A stretch of 64,000 nucleotides of DNA from Leucobacter celer subsp. astrifaciens. Lineage in GTDB: Bacteria > Actinomycetota > Actinomycetes > Actinomycetales > Microbacteriaceae. The notes under the pieces are model-generated. The model was given only the letters and a program-made list of their open reading frames with translations, made no database searches and was not told the origin of the DNA. Shown piece after piece: positions 44,705-53,494 of this stretch (positions are counted from its first letter, which is position 1; every line of letters starts with the position of its first letter). The stretch is from the NCBI RefSeq assembly GCF_001273835.1, contig NZ_JHEI01000134.1:492147-556146 (forward strand). Reading direction: 5' to 3'. The position numbers and the translations under genes were made by a program.

Positions 44705-47700
44705 CTACTTGCGGTAGCTGTTCTCGAGCCGGTAGATGAATGCGGCGGTGGCCTCCCGCGTCAAGGTCGACTTCGGGCGATACTCGCGCTTGCCGTTACC
44801 CGCCTTGATCCCGGTCGACAGGCCCTCGCTCACCATCCACGACACCTCCGTGTAGAACTTGTCGCCGCGGCGCACATCGGCCACGGGCGACACCGCCGGA
44901 GCCCGGTAGCCCTTCGGGGACTCCAACCGGTACATGAACGCCGCCATCGCCTCGCGCGTCAGGGCGCGCTTGGGCTGGAACAGCGGCTTCCCGCCCGCCG
45001 GATTCTTCACGCCGGTGGTCAGGCCCTCCGCGTGCATCCAGGTGATCTGCCGGTAGAACTTGTCCGTCGGCTTCACGTCGGCGAACGGCGACACCCGCGG
45101 AGCGGTGAATCCCTTCGGGGCCTCCATACGGTAGATGAACGCCGCCATCGCCTCGCGCGACAGCCGATCCTTCGGCGCGTACACGATCCGGTCGCCCCGC
45201 GTGATGCCGGTGGTGTAGCCCACGCAGTGCAGCCAGTCGATCTCGCGGTAGAACTGGTGCGAGCGCGGTGTGTCCGCGAACACCGGCTTCGAGCGCGGGG
45301 TCGTGCACACCTCGGGCTTCGGGTCGGGGTCGGTGCCGTTGTCATCGTCGTCATCGCCGCCGCCGGGCTCCGAGTCGTCGAGGGCAGGGGTGCACACCGC
45401 GGTGAGGACGGGGTTCGAGACCGCGCTCGCTCCGTCATCGAGGGTCACCAGGCGGCAGCCGGCGGGAACCGACTCGAGGGTGGCGAATCCGCCCTCCTCC
45501 GAGACTTCCCGAGCGACTCCGTCGAGATACACGGTTTCGGTACCCGCGGGGACCGGGACCGAGATGTCGGCGCTCGTGTTGCCGGGAACGCTCGCCACGA
45601 GCTGGATGCGATCCTCATCGTCGTGGTCGAACGCGACGCCGATCCGTCCCTTCACCGTGGGCACCGCGACCGCTGCGTGCTCCAGGCTGCCGGGCTGCGG
45701 CTTCACCTGGAAGGTCGCGTAGCCGGCTTCGATGGGGCGGATGCCGAACAGGCCCGATGGGACATGGAAGGCCGGAGAGGCCGCCCAGGGGTGCGAGTAG
45801 GTCAGATTGCTCTTCTGCGACTCGTCCCAGGCCTCGGCGGTGGCGCCCGCGCCGCGCCGGATCATGTTCATCCAGCTGGAGGTGCCCTCGGCGGAGAGCT
45901 GATCGATCGCGGCATCGGCACGGCCGCCGTCGATCAGTCCCGTGATCGAGAATCCTGCGCAGTAGACGCTGCAGGCCATGCCCTTGTCCGCCACGAAATC
46001 GGCGACGCGCGGCACCTGACCGTCCTCCGGCACCCCGAATGCGAGTGCGAAAGCGCTGGCATGCAGCGCGTGGTGGCCGGTCGTCTGCCCGGTGGCGGTC
46101 ATTCCGTCGTCGTAGGCGCCCAGCTCCTCGTTGTACAACAGCTCATTCATCGCTGAGCGCAGCCGGTCGGCCTGAGCCGTGTAGCTCGTCGCGTCATCAT
46201 CCTTGCCCAGCGCTTCCGCCATCGCGGCCATGTCGCGCAGGGCACGGTACGAGAGCGCGTTCAGCACGGTGTTGTAGTGGCGGAACTGGTAGCCGTCGCG
46301 CTGGCTCGTCGGCCAGTCCACGATGTCGCAGTCGGTCGAGCTGTTGCAGCCGTTCGAGCCGTTCGCCTTGCCCACGAGACCGGTGCCGGGATCGATCCAC
46401 CGCGTCGGCGCCTTGGCGGCGAGGTTGTCGTAATACTGCGCCACCTGCTCGAGGTCGCCCGTCTGGCGCCAGGCATCGTGCACCGCGAGCACCACGTAGA
46501 CGGGCCACTCGGTCGGCCAGGTGCGATTGCCCTCGAAGTAGTTCATCGAATAGCGGGCCAGCGAGAGATCCTCCATGAGGTAGAGCGACGACATCTGCTG
46601 CAGGTAGCCGTCGGCCTCGTAGTTGATGCGCTCGCGCGACCAGGAGTCGGTGAAGAAGTTCACGTTGAGCGACTCGATGCTGTTCTTCGACAGCTGGTAG
46701 ACCTGATTCAGGTTCTCGTTCGAGGAGGTGAAGAACGAGGCATCCTGGTCGAAGGGGTAGACGAGTGCCAGCGCCTGCAGGTTGTCGACGGTGACCGGTT
46801 CCGGCGCACCGACGATCTCCAGGTAGCGGAAGACGCGCATGCCCCAGGTCTCGGCGGTCTGCTCACCGTCGCGGAGCGTGATGATGTCCTGGTAGGTGTT
46901 CCCGGTGTTCAGCTGGTACTTGACCGTCTGGCTCCCCGGGGCGGTCTCGACCTCGCCGAAGCGCAGGTCGATCCGGTCGCCCGCAGTGCCGCCGGCGACC
47001 GTGTACTTCACGCCGCCGATCCACGTGCGGCCGAAGTCGACGAAGTAGGTGCCGTCGCCCTTGTCGACGATGCTCACCGGCTCGTGCAGCTGCTCCTGCA
47101 CCTTCGCCATCGGCGTCGCCCGAAGGTCTGCGAACGCCGGCTTCGTCACGGCGCCGGCCCACCCGCTGTCGTCGAAGCCGGGCTGGTCGAAGCCGCTGGG
47201 GAACTCGCGCAGGTCGAGGTTCTCCTTGGGGGCGTTGTAGAAGCCCGTGCCGATGCTGCCCGCTGCCGGGTAGGCGAGGGATCCGGGAAGCGCCTTCCAG
47301 CTCTCACCCGAGCCGAAGGTGTCAGCAGTGCCGTCGGCGTAGTCGACGCGGAGCTGGCCGATGAAGCGCTGGTTGCCCGAGCCGGTCGTGTAGGCGACCA
47401 CGCCGATCGCGTTGGGCTCCCCGGCGCGCAGCAGCCCGGTCACGTCGAAGCCGTCGAAACGATTCTCGGAGTGGATGCGGTTGGTCGGGCCGAGGCCGAC
47501 GAACTCGCCGTTCACGTAGGCCTTGTAGGTGTACTGCTTGTGCGCGCGGAAGTCTCCGGCGGTGGCGGAGAGCGTGGCTCCGACGATCTCCTTGTCGGCC
47601 GGCGTGATCTCCGTGCGCAGGAAGGCCCAGTCGGCATTGACGACGCCGGCGCCGTAGACGCAGGCGTGGTTGTTGCCGACGTTGTACGCGCCGTTGCTGA

Positions 47701-48667
47701 CGCTGCCGCAGGGGAATCCGTGGTCGTTCGAGAAGTCGTTGTTGAAGAGTTCGGTGTCGTCTGCGGCGCGCACCTCCAGCTCGTGCACGTAGCCGGCCTC
47801 GGTGCGCCCCGAGCGGAAGCCGACGGTGCCGGTGGCCGGGAGCTGCTGAGGGGTCAGCTCCCGCGAGTCGACCTCGACGAGCGCGTCGGCCGAGGGGCCG
47901 AGCTTCGTCGTGACGGTGTTGCCCGAGACGGTCAGCTCGAGGAAGATCCGCTGGTTCTGCGCGAGGGTGCCGCCGGGGAGATCGATGTGCGGGAGCGCCG
48001 CGTAGGCGCCGCCGGTCAGGGTGTGCGGCACGATGCGATTGTTGTCCGCGCGGAACTGGTACATGAAGGCGTTGTCGCCGTCGGGTGCGCGGAAGAGGAG
48101 GCCCAGGGCCGTCTGGGTGATCGTGAAGCTCGTGGTGATCGTGTAGTCGCCCCAGACCTGCTCCTCATGGCCCGGGAGCGCGGTGTCGGCCCAGATCGGT
48201 GTGCTGCCGGTCCACTCGCCGCCGGGCGAGGTGCCGAACCAGGTGGGAGTCGCGAGCGCCGAGGCCGTGTCGTTCTCGTCCCAGGTCTGCACCGTCCAGT
48301 GGTACCGGTGGCTCGGGGCGAGCGGTTCGCCGCCGTAGGCGACGCCGGTCTGCTGGGCTGAATCGACCTTGCCCGAATCCCAGACGTCGCCGTTGCCCGC
48401 GGCGGCGTTCGCCGCGGTCGACGCGACGATCACGCGGGAGGCGGTCTGCTGCTCGGAGGCGACGTACCAGGAGAAGCTCGGAGACTCGAGATCCTCGAGA
48501 TCGGCCGGTTGCTGGAGCCCGTTGACCCGCAGCCCGTCGGGGGAGGGAGCATCGGCTCGCGCCGGGGAGCCGCTGGGAACGAGGACCAGACTCAACGCCA
48601 GCAGGGCGGAGAGGGTGATCGCGATGAAGACGCCGAGCGGTGCTCGGGTGCGATGGAGTGCAGGCAT
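44705..48667 (-). CDS. Secreted GH78 alpha-L-rhamnosidase with SLH-like repeats
   Basis: The 1320-residue protein starts at ATG 48667 after GAAAGG. It has a signal peptide (about 1-39, ending ARA-D), a GH78 N-terminal fibronectin-like domain, and a LamG-like insert near 170-310. The (alpha/alpha)6 catalytic domain shows DSWSRERINYEADGYLQQMS and GATAEAWDES, where the acid and base glutamates are expected. A beta-sandwich tail follows. After an Asp/Pro linker, residues about 1131-1320 form three SLH-like repeats (FADxxxxxxFYxxIxW ... LxREAMAAFxYR). It releases L-rhamnose from glycosides or polysaccharide outside the cell, held at the wall by the repeats. Confidence 0.9.
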   Translation of the reverse strand: MPALHRTRAPLGVFIAITLSALLALSLVLVPSGSPARADAPSPDGLRVNGLQQPADLEDLESPSFSWYVASEQQTASRVIVASTAANAAAGNGDVWDSGKVDSAQQTGVAYGGEPLAPSHRYHWTVQTWDENDTASALATPTWFGTSPGGEWTGSTPIWADTALPGHEEQVWGDYTITTSFTITQTALGLLFRAPDGDNAFMYQFRADNNRIVPHTLTGGAYAALPHIDLPGGTLAQNQRIFLELTVSGNTVTTKLGPSADALVEVDSRELTPQQLPATGTVGFRSGRTEAGYVHELEVRAADDTELFNNDFSNDHGFPCGSVSNGAYNVGNNHACVYGAGVVNADWAFLRTEITPADKEIVGATLSATAGDFRAHKQYTYKAYVNGEFVGLGPTNRIHSENRFDGFDVTGLLRAGEPNAIGVVAYTTGSGNQRFIGQLRVDYADGTADTFGSGESWKALPGSLAYPAAGSIGTGFYNAPKENLDLREFPSGFDQPGFDDSGWAGAVTKPAFADLRATPMAKVQEQLHEPVSIVDKGDGTYFVDFGRTWIGGVKYTVAGGTAGDRIDLRFGEVETAPGSQTVKYQLNTGNTYQDIITLRDGEQTAETWGMRVFRYLEIVGAPEPVTVDNLQALALVYPFDQDASFFTSSNENLNQVYQLSKNSIESLNVNFFTDSWSRERINYEADGYLQQMSSLYLMEDLSLARYSMNYFEGNRTWPTEWPVYVVLAVHDAWRQTGDLEQVAQYYDNLAAKAPTRWIDPGTGLVGKANGSNGCNSSTDCDIVDWPTSQRDGYQFRHYNTVLNALSYRALRDMAAMAEALGKDDDATSYTAQADRLRSAMNELLYNEELGAYDDGMTATGQTTGHHALHASAFALAFGVPEDGQVPRVADFVADKGMACSVYCAGFSITGLIDGGRADAAIDQLSAEGTSSWMNMIRRGAGATAEAWDESQKSNLTYSHPWAASPAFHVPSGLFGIRPIEAGYATFQVKPQPGSLEHAAVAVPTVKGRIGVAFDHDDEDRIQLVASVPGNTSADISVPVPAGTETVYLDGVAREVSEEGGFATLESVPAGCRLVTLDDGASAVSNPVLTAVCTPALDDSEPGGGDDDDDNGTDPDPKPEVCTTPRSKPVFADTPRSHQFYREIDWLHCVGYTTGITRGDRIVYAPKDRLSREAMAAFIYRMEAPKGFTAPRVSPFADVKPTDKFYRQITWMHAEGLTTGVKNPAGGKPLFQPKRALTREAMAAFMYRLESPKGYRAPAVSPVADVRRGDKFYTEVSWMVSEGLSTGIKAGNGKREYRPKSTLTREATAAFIYRLENSYRK

Positions 48668-48726
48668 CGTTGCCTTTCTACGTCGGGGCGCGACTTTGCG
48701 CCGGAACAAGCGTGAAACGTCAGTGT

Positions 48727-48742
48727 AATGAATCGTTTCAAT
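48727..48742. promoter_or_regulatory. LacI-type operator before the rhamnosidase gene
   Basis: AATGAATCGTTTCAAT is identical over 16 bases to 43418-43433. It lies 60 bp upstream of the rhamnosidase start, so the enzyme and importer are probably co-regulated by the LacI-type protein at 43591. Confidence 0.8.
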
Positions 48743-48800
48743 CAAGACAAGCCCCTCGCGAGATGACGCTCACCGTCAGGAGCGCGTCGGCGTCGCCCGA

Positions 48801-49655
48801 CTACGCCCCGCCGCGGGTGTGGGCCCAGACGACGGCCTGGATGCGATCCCGCACGCCCAACTTCTGCAGCACGTTCGAGACGTGCGTCTTCACCGTCGCC
48901 TCGCCCAGGAACAGTTCGGCGGCGATCTCCGCGTTGGATCGGCCCTCGGCGAGCAGCGCGAGCACCTCGCGCTCCCGCTCGGTGAGGCCCGCGCGATCCA
49001 GGGCCTCCGAGGAGATGAGAGACCCCGGATCGCTCCGGACGCCGGGCTCTCCGCTGCCATCCCTCGCGGGGGCGGGGTCCGTCTTCACGGCCGCGACGCG
49101 TTCGATCACCGCCCGGGTGACGTCGGGTCCCAGCAGGGCGTTGCCCGCCGCGAGCGAGCGCACGGCATCGATCAGCTGCTCCGCGCGCGAGGTCTTGAGC
49201 AGGAAGCCGCTCACCCCTGCCGCGAGTGCGTCGAAGAGATAGGCCTCGTGGCCGAAGGTCGTGAGGATGAGGATCGCCGGCGTCCGGCCGGAGCTGTCGG
49301 CGTCGGTGTGTGCCTCGGTGTCGGTGAGATTCTGCGACTGCGCGCAGAATGACGGGGACTGCCCGCGGAATGACGGCGACTGAGTGCGGAACGACGGGGA
49401 CTGCCCGCGGAATGACGGCGACTGAGTGCGGAACGACGGGCCGGCGAGGATCCGTCGCGACGCCTCGATCCCGTCCATCGTCGGCATCTCGACGTCCATG
49501 CAGATCACATCGGGGTGCGCACGCGCCGCGAGCTCCACGGCCTCGGCGCCGTTCGCGGCCTCGCCGACCACCTCGATGTCGGGCTCCGACTCCAGGATGA
49601 TGCGGAAGCCCGAGCGCACCAGCTCCTGGTCGTCGACGAGTGCCACCCGGATCAC
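48801..49655 (-). CDS. NarL/LuxR-family response regulator with repeat insertion in the receiver
   Basis: The 284-residue protein starts at GTG 49655, overlapping the kinase stop. The receiver has the acidic pair Asp8-Asp9, phospho-acceptor Asp54 (ICMDVEMP), Thr in LILTTFG and Lys in FLLKTSRAEQ. The LuxR helix-turn-helix LTEREREVLALLAEGRSNAE lies near the C terminus. Between helix 3 (RRILAGP) and strand 4 (AILILTTF) there are about 50 extra residues: five copies of a seven-residue unit (SFRTQSP/SFRGQSP) at about 74-108 and an Asp/Thr-rich linker. The family is normally about 215-230 residues. The repeat DNA resembles REP elements elsewhere in the window. Key residues are intact, so it is probably functional. 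Confidence 0.88.
   Translation of the reverse strand: MIRVALVDDQELVRSGFRIILESEPDIEVVGEAANGAEAVELAARAHPDVICMDVEMPTMDGIEASRRILAGPSFRTQSPSFRGQSPSFRTQSPSFRGQSPSFCAQSQNLTDTEAHTDADSSGRTPAILILTTFGHEAYLFDALAAGVSGFLLKTSRAEQLIDAVRSLAAGNALLGPDVTRAVIERVAAVKTDPAPARDGSGEPGVRSDPGSLISSEALDRAGLTEREREVLALLAEGRSNAEIAAELFLGEATVKTHVSNVLQKLGVRDRIQAVVWAHTRGGA
49328..49437. repeat. Tandem 21-bp repeats derived from a REP-like element, inside the response regulator gene
   Basis: Four 21-bp units lie at 49354-49374, 49375-49395, 49396-49416 and 49417-49437. Units 1 and 3 are identical, and so are units 2 and 4. A fifth, diverged unit at 49328-49353 (GATTCTGCGACTGCGCGCAG) forms a small palindrome and matches the REP core at 38494 apart from C to T changes. 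The array keeps the reading frame. Confidence 0.9.
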
Positions 49656-50932
49656 GCGCGCACCGCCTCTCGCTGATCGAACGGCACGCGGGCGCGCACC
49701 ATGAACCCGCCGCGCTCCCGCCGCCCGGCGCTCACCTCTCCGCCGACGGCTCCGACGCGTTCGCGCATGCCACGCAGTCCGAGCCCGCTGCCCGGCATGC
49801 CGCTGCGCTCGAGGGTCTGCCGCACCCCGTCGTCGCTGACCTCGACCTCGACGGCGTCGATCCCGAACCGCAGCCGCACCTCCGCCGATGCCCCGCGCCC
49901 CGCGTGCTTGCGCACATTCGTCAGCGCCTCCTGCACCACGCGGTAGAGCGCCACGTCGATGAGCAGCGGCAGCGGGCGGGGCTCGCCGGCCACGATGAGG
50001 GTGGCCGGCGAGCCGGAGCCCTGTGATTCCGCGATCAGGGCGGGCAGCTGGGCGATGCCGACGGTGCTCGCGGCTCCCTCGGCCTCCGGGGTGCGCAGCG
50101 TGTGCACGAGCTGCCGCAGTTCCTCCACGGCGGTGCGGGCGCTCTCCTCGACCACCTCGAGCGAGGCCTCGGCCCGCTCGGGGTCCGTAGCGATGCTGCG
50201 CCGGGCCGCGGCCGCCTGGATGCCCATCACCGAGACGTGGTGCGCGACCACGTCGTGCAGTTCGCGTGCGATGGAGAGCCGATCCAGCGCCACGGCCTGC
50301 GCGGCGCCCGTCTGCCGCTCGAGATCCAGCTCACGGCCCCGCGCCTCCAGCAGTGCCTGGGTGCGCGCGGCGCGCCAGGAGCGCTCGCCGAAGTAGAACG
50401 CCCCGCTGAAGTAGAGCAGGTTCGTAACGATCTGGATCACCGCGAAGGTGGCGTAGGCCGAGAAGATGCCCGAGCGCGAGAACCCCGGGAAGGAGTCCTC
50501 CTCCGACGAGGCGATGATGAGCGAGAGCACCAGCCACGCGATCATGCCGATGCCGATCCCGAACCGGCTCCAGAACGCGAGCACGCGGTGATACTCCCAG
50601 GCCCCCACCGTGTACAGCGCGATGAACAGGCAGATGTTGATGATGAGCACCTCGGGCACGCCGAACTCGCCGCAGATGAAGAACCCGACCGAGACCAGCA
50701 GGGCGACCGGCACCGGGTGGCGGCGACGCAGCGCGAGCGGCAGGGTGCAGAGTCCGAGGCCGAGCACCCACACCCAGGGCGCCGCCGGCTCCTCGAAGAG
50801 GCCCGCGCGCGCGTAGAGCAGGGAGGTGAGCGCGGCCGCGAAGGCGAGCAGGATCGCGAGGCCGAGATCGGCGCGCAGTCCGCCGGCGTCGGGGGCCTGC
50901 CTGCTCCACCCCGTGCCCGCGATCTCCATCAT
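49652..50932 (-). CDS. Sensor histidine kinase, NarL-system (HisKA_3) type
   Basis: The 426-residue protein has about five to six N-terminal membrane spans (residues about 20-185) with no large external domain. The dimerisation helix has phospho-acceptor His in SIARELHDVVAHHVSVM, and the HATPase domain has VVQEALTNVRKHA and GSGLGLRGMRERV. This is the DesK/LiaS-like group that senses membrane or envelope state. ATG 50932 is followed by a second ATG. It is co-transcribed with the response regulator and divergent from an ABC exporter that it may control. Confidence 0.9.
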   Translation of the reverse strand: MMEIAGTGWSRQAPDAGGLRADLGLAILLAFAAALTSLLYARAGLFEEPAAPWVWVLGLGLCTLPLALRRRHPVPVALLVSVGFFICGEFGVPEVLIINICLFIALYTVGAWEYHRVLAFWSRFGIGIGMIAWLVLSLIIASSEEDSFPGFSRSGIFSAYATFAVIQIVTNLLYFSGAFYFGERSWRAARTQALLEARGRELDLERQTGAAQAVALDRLSIARELHDVVAHHVSVMGIQAAAARRSIATDPERAEASLEVVEESARTAVEELRQLVHTLRTPEAEGAASTVGIAQLPALIAESQGSGSPATLIVAGEPRPLPLLIDVALYRVVQEALTNVRKHAGRGASAEVRLRFGIDAVEVEVSDDGVRQTLERSGMPGSGLGLRGMRERVGAVGGEVSAGRRERGGFMVRARVPFDQREAVRA

Positions 50933-51016
50933 GCAGACCAGCGTAGGGCGTGGCGGGCGGGTGCGCCTCCGTCGGGAGGGGGAGTCCGGCCCCCTTTCCC
51001 CGTCGCCCCTCCCCCA

Positions 51017-51100
51017 CCGCTCCAGGTAGGAGATCGACGCCCAGGAAGACAAAATCCGTAGGTTTCGCCCGCCTGGGCGTGAATCGCCTACTTGGAGCGG
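51017..51100. repeat. Long imperfect hairpin in a divergent promoter region
   Basis: Arms 51017-51045 and 51072-51100 pair at 25 of 29 positions around a 26-nt loop that itself contains a short palindrome near AAATCC/GGTTT. It lies between the kinase start (50932) and the ABC ATPase start (51198). It is therefore in promoter or leader DNA and not in a terminator position. Confidence 0.85.
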
Positions 51101-51197
51101 GGGCCGCCGGGCCCCCACCCGCCGCCCCAGAATCCGCCGCGCGGGGGAGGTGCCCCGGCCGCGCGGCGGGCAGTCTGGAGGAGACGAAAGGAGCGAG

Positions 51198-52109
51198 ATG
51201 ATCGACATCGCAGGTATCTCCCGCAGCTTCGGGGATCGCAGAGTGCTCGACGACGTCGGCTTCCGGGTCGAGAGCGGGCGCATGACCGGCTTCGTGGGGG
51301 GCAACGGCGCGGGCAAGACCACGACCATGCGCATCATCCTCGGGGTGCTCTCGGCCGATGCCGGCACCGTGAGCCTCGACGGCCGGCCGCTCACGGCGGC
51401 CGATCGCGCGGGGTTCGGCTACATGCCGGAGGAGCGCGGGCTCTACCCCAAGATGAAGGTGCTCGAGCAGCTCGTCTACCTCGGGCGCCTGCACGGCATG
51501 AGCACGGCGGCGGCGAAGGCCTCCGCGAGCGGTCTCGTCGAGCGCCTCGGTCTCGCCGAGCGGGCGAACGATACGCTCGAGAGCCTCTCGCTCGGCAACC
51601 AGCAGCGCGCGCAGATCGCCGCAGCGCTCGTGCACGAGCCGACCGCGCTCGTTCTGGACGAGCCCTTCTCCGGCCTCGATCCCATCGCCGTCGAGGTGGT
51701 GCTCGGCGTGCTGCGCGACTACGCGGCGCAGGGCGCGCCCGTGCTCTTCTCCTCGCACCAGCTCGACATCGTGGAACGGCTCTGCGACGACGTCGTGGTG
51801 ATCGGCGGCGGCAGGATCCTCGCCTCGGGATCGCGCGAGAATCTGCGGGCCGAGCACTCCGGCAGCGCATTCGAGATCGAGCTCGCCGGCCCGGCCGGCG
51901 ATGCCGGATGGGTGCGGGATCAGCCGGGCGTCGAGGTCACGCACCTCGACGGCGGCTTCGCGCGCTTCGACGCCTCCGAGGAGGCCGCCCAGGCGGTGCT
52001 CGCCCGCGCGGTGAGCTCCTCGCAGGCTCCCGGATCCGGAACCGCCGTGCGCAGGTTCGGACCGGTCACACCCACGCTGGCACAGATCTTCAAGGAGGTC
52101 GTGAAATGA
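51198..52109 (+). CDS. ABC transporter ATP-binding protein, NatA type
   Basis: The 303-residue ATPase has Walker A GGNGAGKTT, a signature LSLGNQQRAQIAAALVHEP, Walker B LVLDEPFSGLDP and switch His in LFSSHQLD. The C-terminal 80 residues are the usual regulatory tail of NatA-like proteins. ATG 51198 follows AAAGGAG. The stop overlaps the permease ATG. It is divergent from a two-component system, the common layout of drug, lantibiotic or sodium exporters. Confidence 0.9.
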   Translation: MIDIAGISRSFGDRRVLDDVGFRVESGRMTGFVGGNGAGKTTTMRIILGVLSADAGTVSLDGRPLTAADRAGFGYMPEERGLYPKMKVLEQLVYLGRLHGMSTAAAKASASGLVERLGLAERANDTLESLSLGNQQRAQIAAALVHEPTALVLDEPFSGLDPIAVEVVLGVLRDYAAQGAPVLFSSHQLDIVERLCDDVVVIGGGRILASGSRENLRAEHSGSAFEIELAGPAGDAGWVRDQPGVEVTHLDGGFARFDASEEAAQAVLARAVSSSQAPGSGTAVRRFGPVTPTLAQIFKEVVK

Positions 52110-53230
52110 CCGCCCAATCCATCACCCGCAGGAGCGCCGGCGCCCAGCCCATGAGCGGGCCGCAGGGCGCGTGGCTCGTCGCCGAGCGCGAGATCACCAC
52201 CAAACTGCGCAGCAAGGCGTTCGTCGTCTCGAGCGGTGTGCTGCTGCTGTTCGTGCTCGCCGGCGTGCTGTTCAGCGGCTTCCTGGCGCAGTCGGGGGGC
52301 TTCGGCGGGCCGACGAAGGTCGCCACCGTCGATCAGGTCTCGCCGGGACTCGCGAACCTCGGCTTCGAGGTGACCGATGCGCCCGACCGCGCCGCGGCCG
52401 AGCAGCTCGTGCTCGACGGCGAGGTCGATGCGGCCGTGGTGCCGGGCGGCGACACCCCGGTCGACCTCACGGTGCTCGCGAAGGACAGCCCGCCGAGCGA
52501 TGTGATGCAGGCGCTCTCGGCGATGCCCTCCGTCGAACTGCTCGCACCCACCACCGACAATCCCGCGCTCGCCTACATCATCGCGATCGCCTTCGGCGTG
52601 CTCTACATGATGAGCGCGATCACCTTCGGCACCACGATCGCCCAGAGCGTCGTGGAGGAGAAGCAGACCCGCATCGTCGAGATCCTGCTGGCCACGGTCT
52701 CGGCGCGCACCATGCTCGCGGGCAAGATCCTCGGCAACAGCATTCTGGCACTCGCTCAGGTGGTGGCCATCGTGGCGGTCGCGTCGGTCGGCATGCTCGC
52801 GACGGGGCAGGATCTGCTGCTCGGCGAACTCGGCACCTCGCTCATCTGGTTCGGCGTGCTCTTCGCCTTCGGCTTCGTGCTCCTGGCGACGATGTACGCC
52901 TCGCTGGCTACGCTGGTGTCGCGGCAGGAGGACGTGGCCTCCGCGGTGAGCCCGGTCATGTGGCTGGTCATGCTGCCCTATATCGCCATCATCTTCTTCA
53001 ACGACAACCCCCAGGCGCTCGCGATCATGAGCTACATCCCGTTCTCCGCGCCCATCGGCATGCCGATGCGGATGTATCTCGGGACCGCGGAGTGGTGGGA
53101 GCCGTTCCTGTCGCTCGGCGTGCTCGCGATCGCGATCGCCGTGGTGCTCTGGATCGGCGCCCGCATCTACAGCAACTCCATCCTGCGCACGGGCACGCGC
53201 GTCAAGCTGGGCGAGGCGATCAAGGGGTAG
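52106..53230 (+). CDS. ABC transporter permease, NatB type
   Basis: The 374-residue membrane protein has one N-terminal span (about 38-60), an external domain of about 100 residues, and five to six C-terminal spans. The segment VVEEKQTRIVEILLATVSARTML is the signature of the ABC2_membrane_3/NatB group. It exports an unknown substrate with the ATPase encoded just upstream. Confidence 0.9.
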   Translation: MTAQSITRRSAGAQPMSGPQGAWLVAEREITTKLRSKAFVVSSGVLLLFVLAGVLFSGFLAQSGGFGGPTKVATVDQVSPGLANLGFEVTDAPDRAAAEQLVLDGEVDAAVVPGGDTPVDLTVLAKDSPPSDVMQALSAMPSVELLAPTTDNPALAYIIAIAFGVLYMMSAITFGTTIAQSVVEEKQTRIVEILLATVSARTMLAGKILGNSILALAQVVAIVAVASVGMLATGQDLLLGELGTSLIWFGVLFAFGFVLLATMYASLATLVSRQEDVASAVSPVMWLVMLPYIAIIFFNDNPQALAIMSYIPFSAPIGMPMRMYLGTAEWWEPFLSLGVLAIAIAVVLWIGARIYSNSILRTGTRVKLGEAIKG

Positions 53231-53231
53231 G

Positions 53232-53275
53232 GTTCCGGGCTCGGTGTTCCGGGCTCGGGGCTCGGCGTTCGGCGA
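53232..53275. repeat. Short tandem repeat after the ABC permease gene
   Basis: GTTCCGGGCTCGG occurs twice in a row (53232-53257 region), followed by diverged copies GGGCTCGG and CGTTCGGCG. It precedes the two hairpins at 53294 and 53419. Confidence 0.6.
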
Positions 53276-53293
53276 GCTTCTCCCCGGCTTGGG

Positions 53294-53357
53294 TATGGGA
53301 TCTGCGGAAGATATGCGATTCTGCGAGGGATCGGGCATATCTTCTGCAGATCCCATA
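53294..53357. repeat. Long hairpin, 23-bp arms
   Basis: Arms 53294-53316 and 53335-53357 pair at 22 of 23 positions around an 18-nt loop. The stem begins TATGGGATCTGC and ends AAGATATGC. It lies between the convergent ABC permease and aldehyde dehydrogenase genes. Confidence 0.9.
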
Positions 53358-53418
53358 TCTTCGGCGGGGAACGGGAGGCGCCCGCATTCATCCTCCCCGG
53401 CACCCCCATCCATATCGA

Positions 53419-53475
53419 ATCCGCCCGCCTTTCTCCGTGTTCTGCTGCGTGCAGCTCGGAGAAAGTCGGGCGGAT
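53419..53475. repeat. Long hairpin, 19-bp arms
   Basis: Arms 53419-53437 and 53457-53475 pair at 18 of 19 positions around a 19-nt loop. The stem begins ATCCGCCCG. It is the second hairpin in the same convergent gap and is unrelated in sequence to the first. Confidence 0.9.
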
Positions 53476-53494
53476 CCTAGGTGCAGCTGGTCGT

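Noticed and set aside
49328..49440. CRISPR-like array
   Set aside because: The 21-bp units are directly adjacent without spacers, lie in frame within a gene and have no cas genes nearby.
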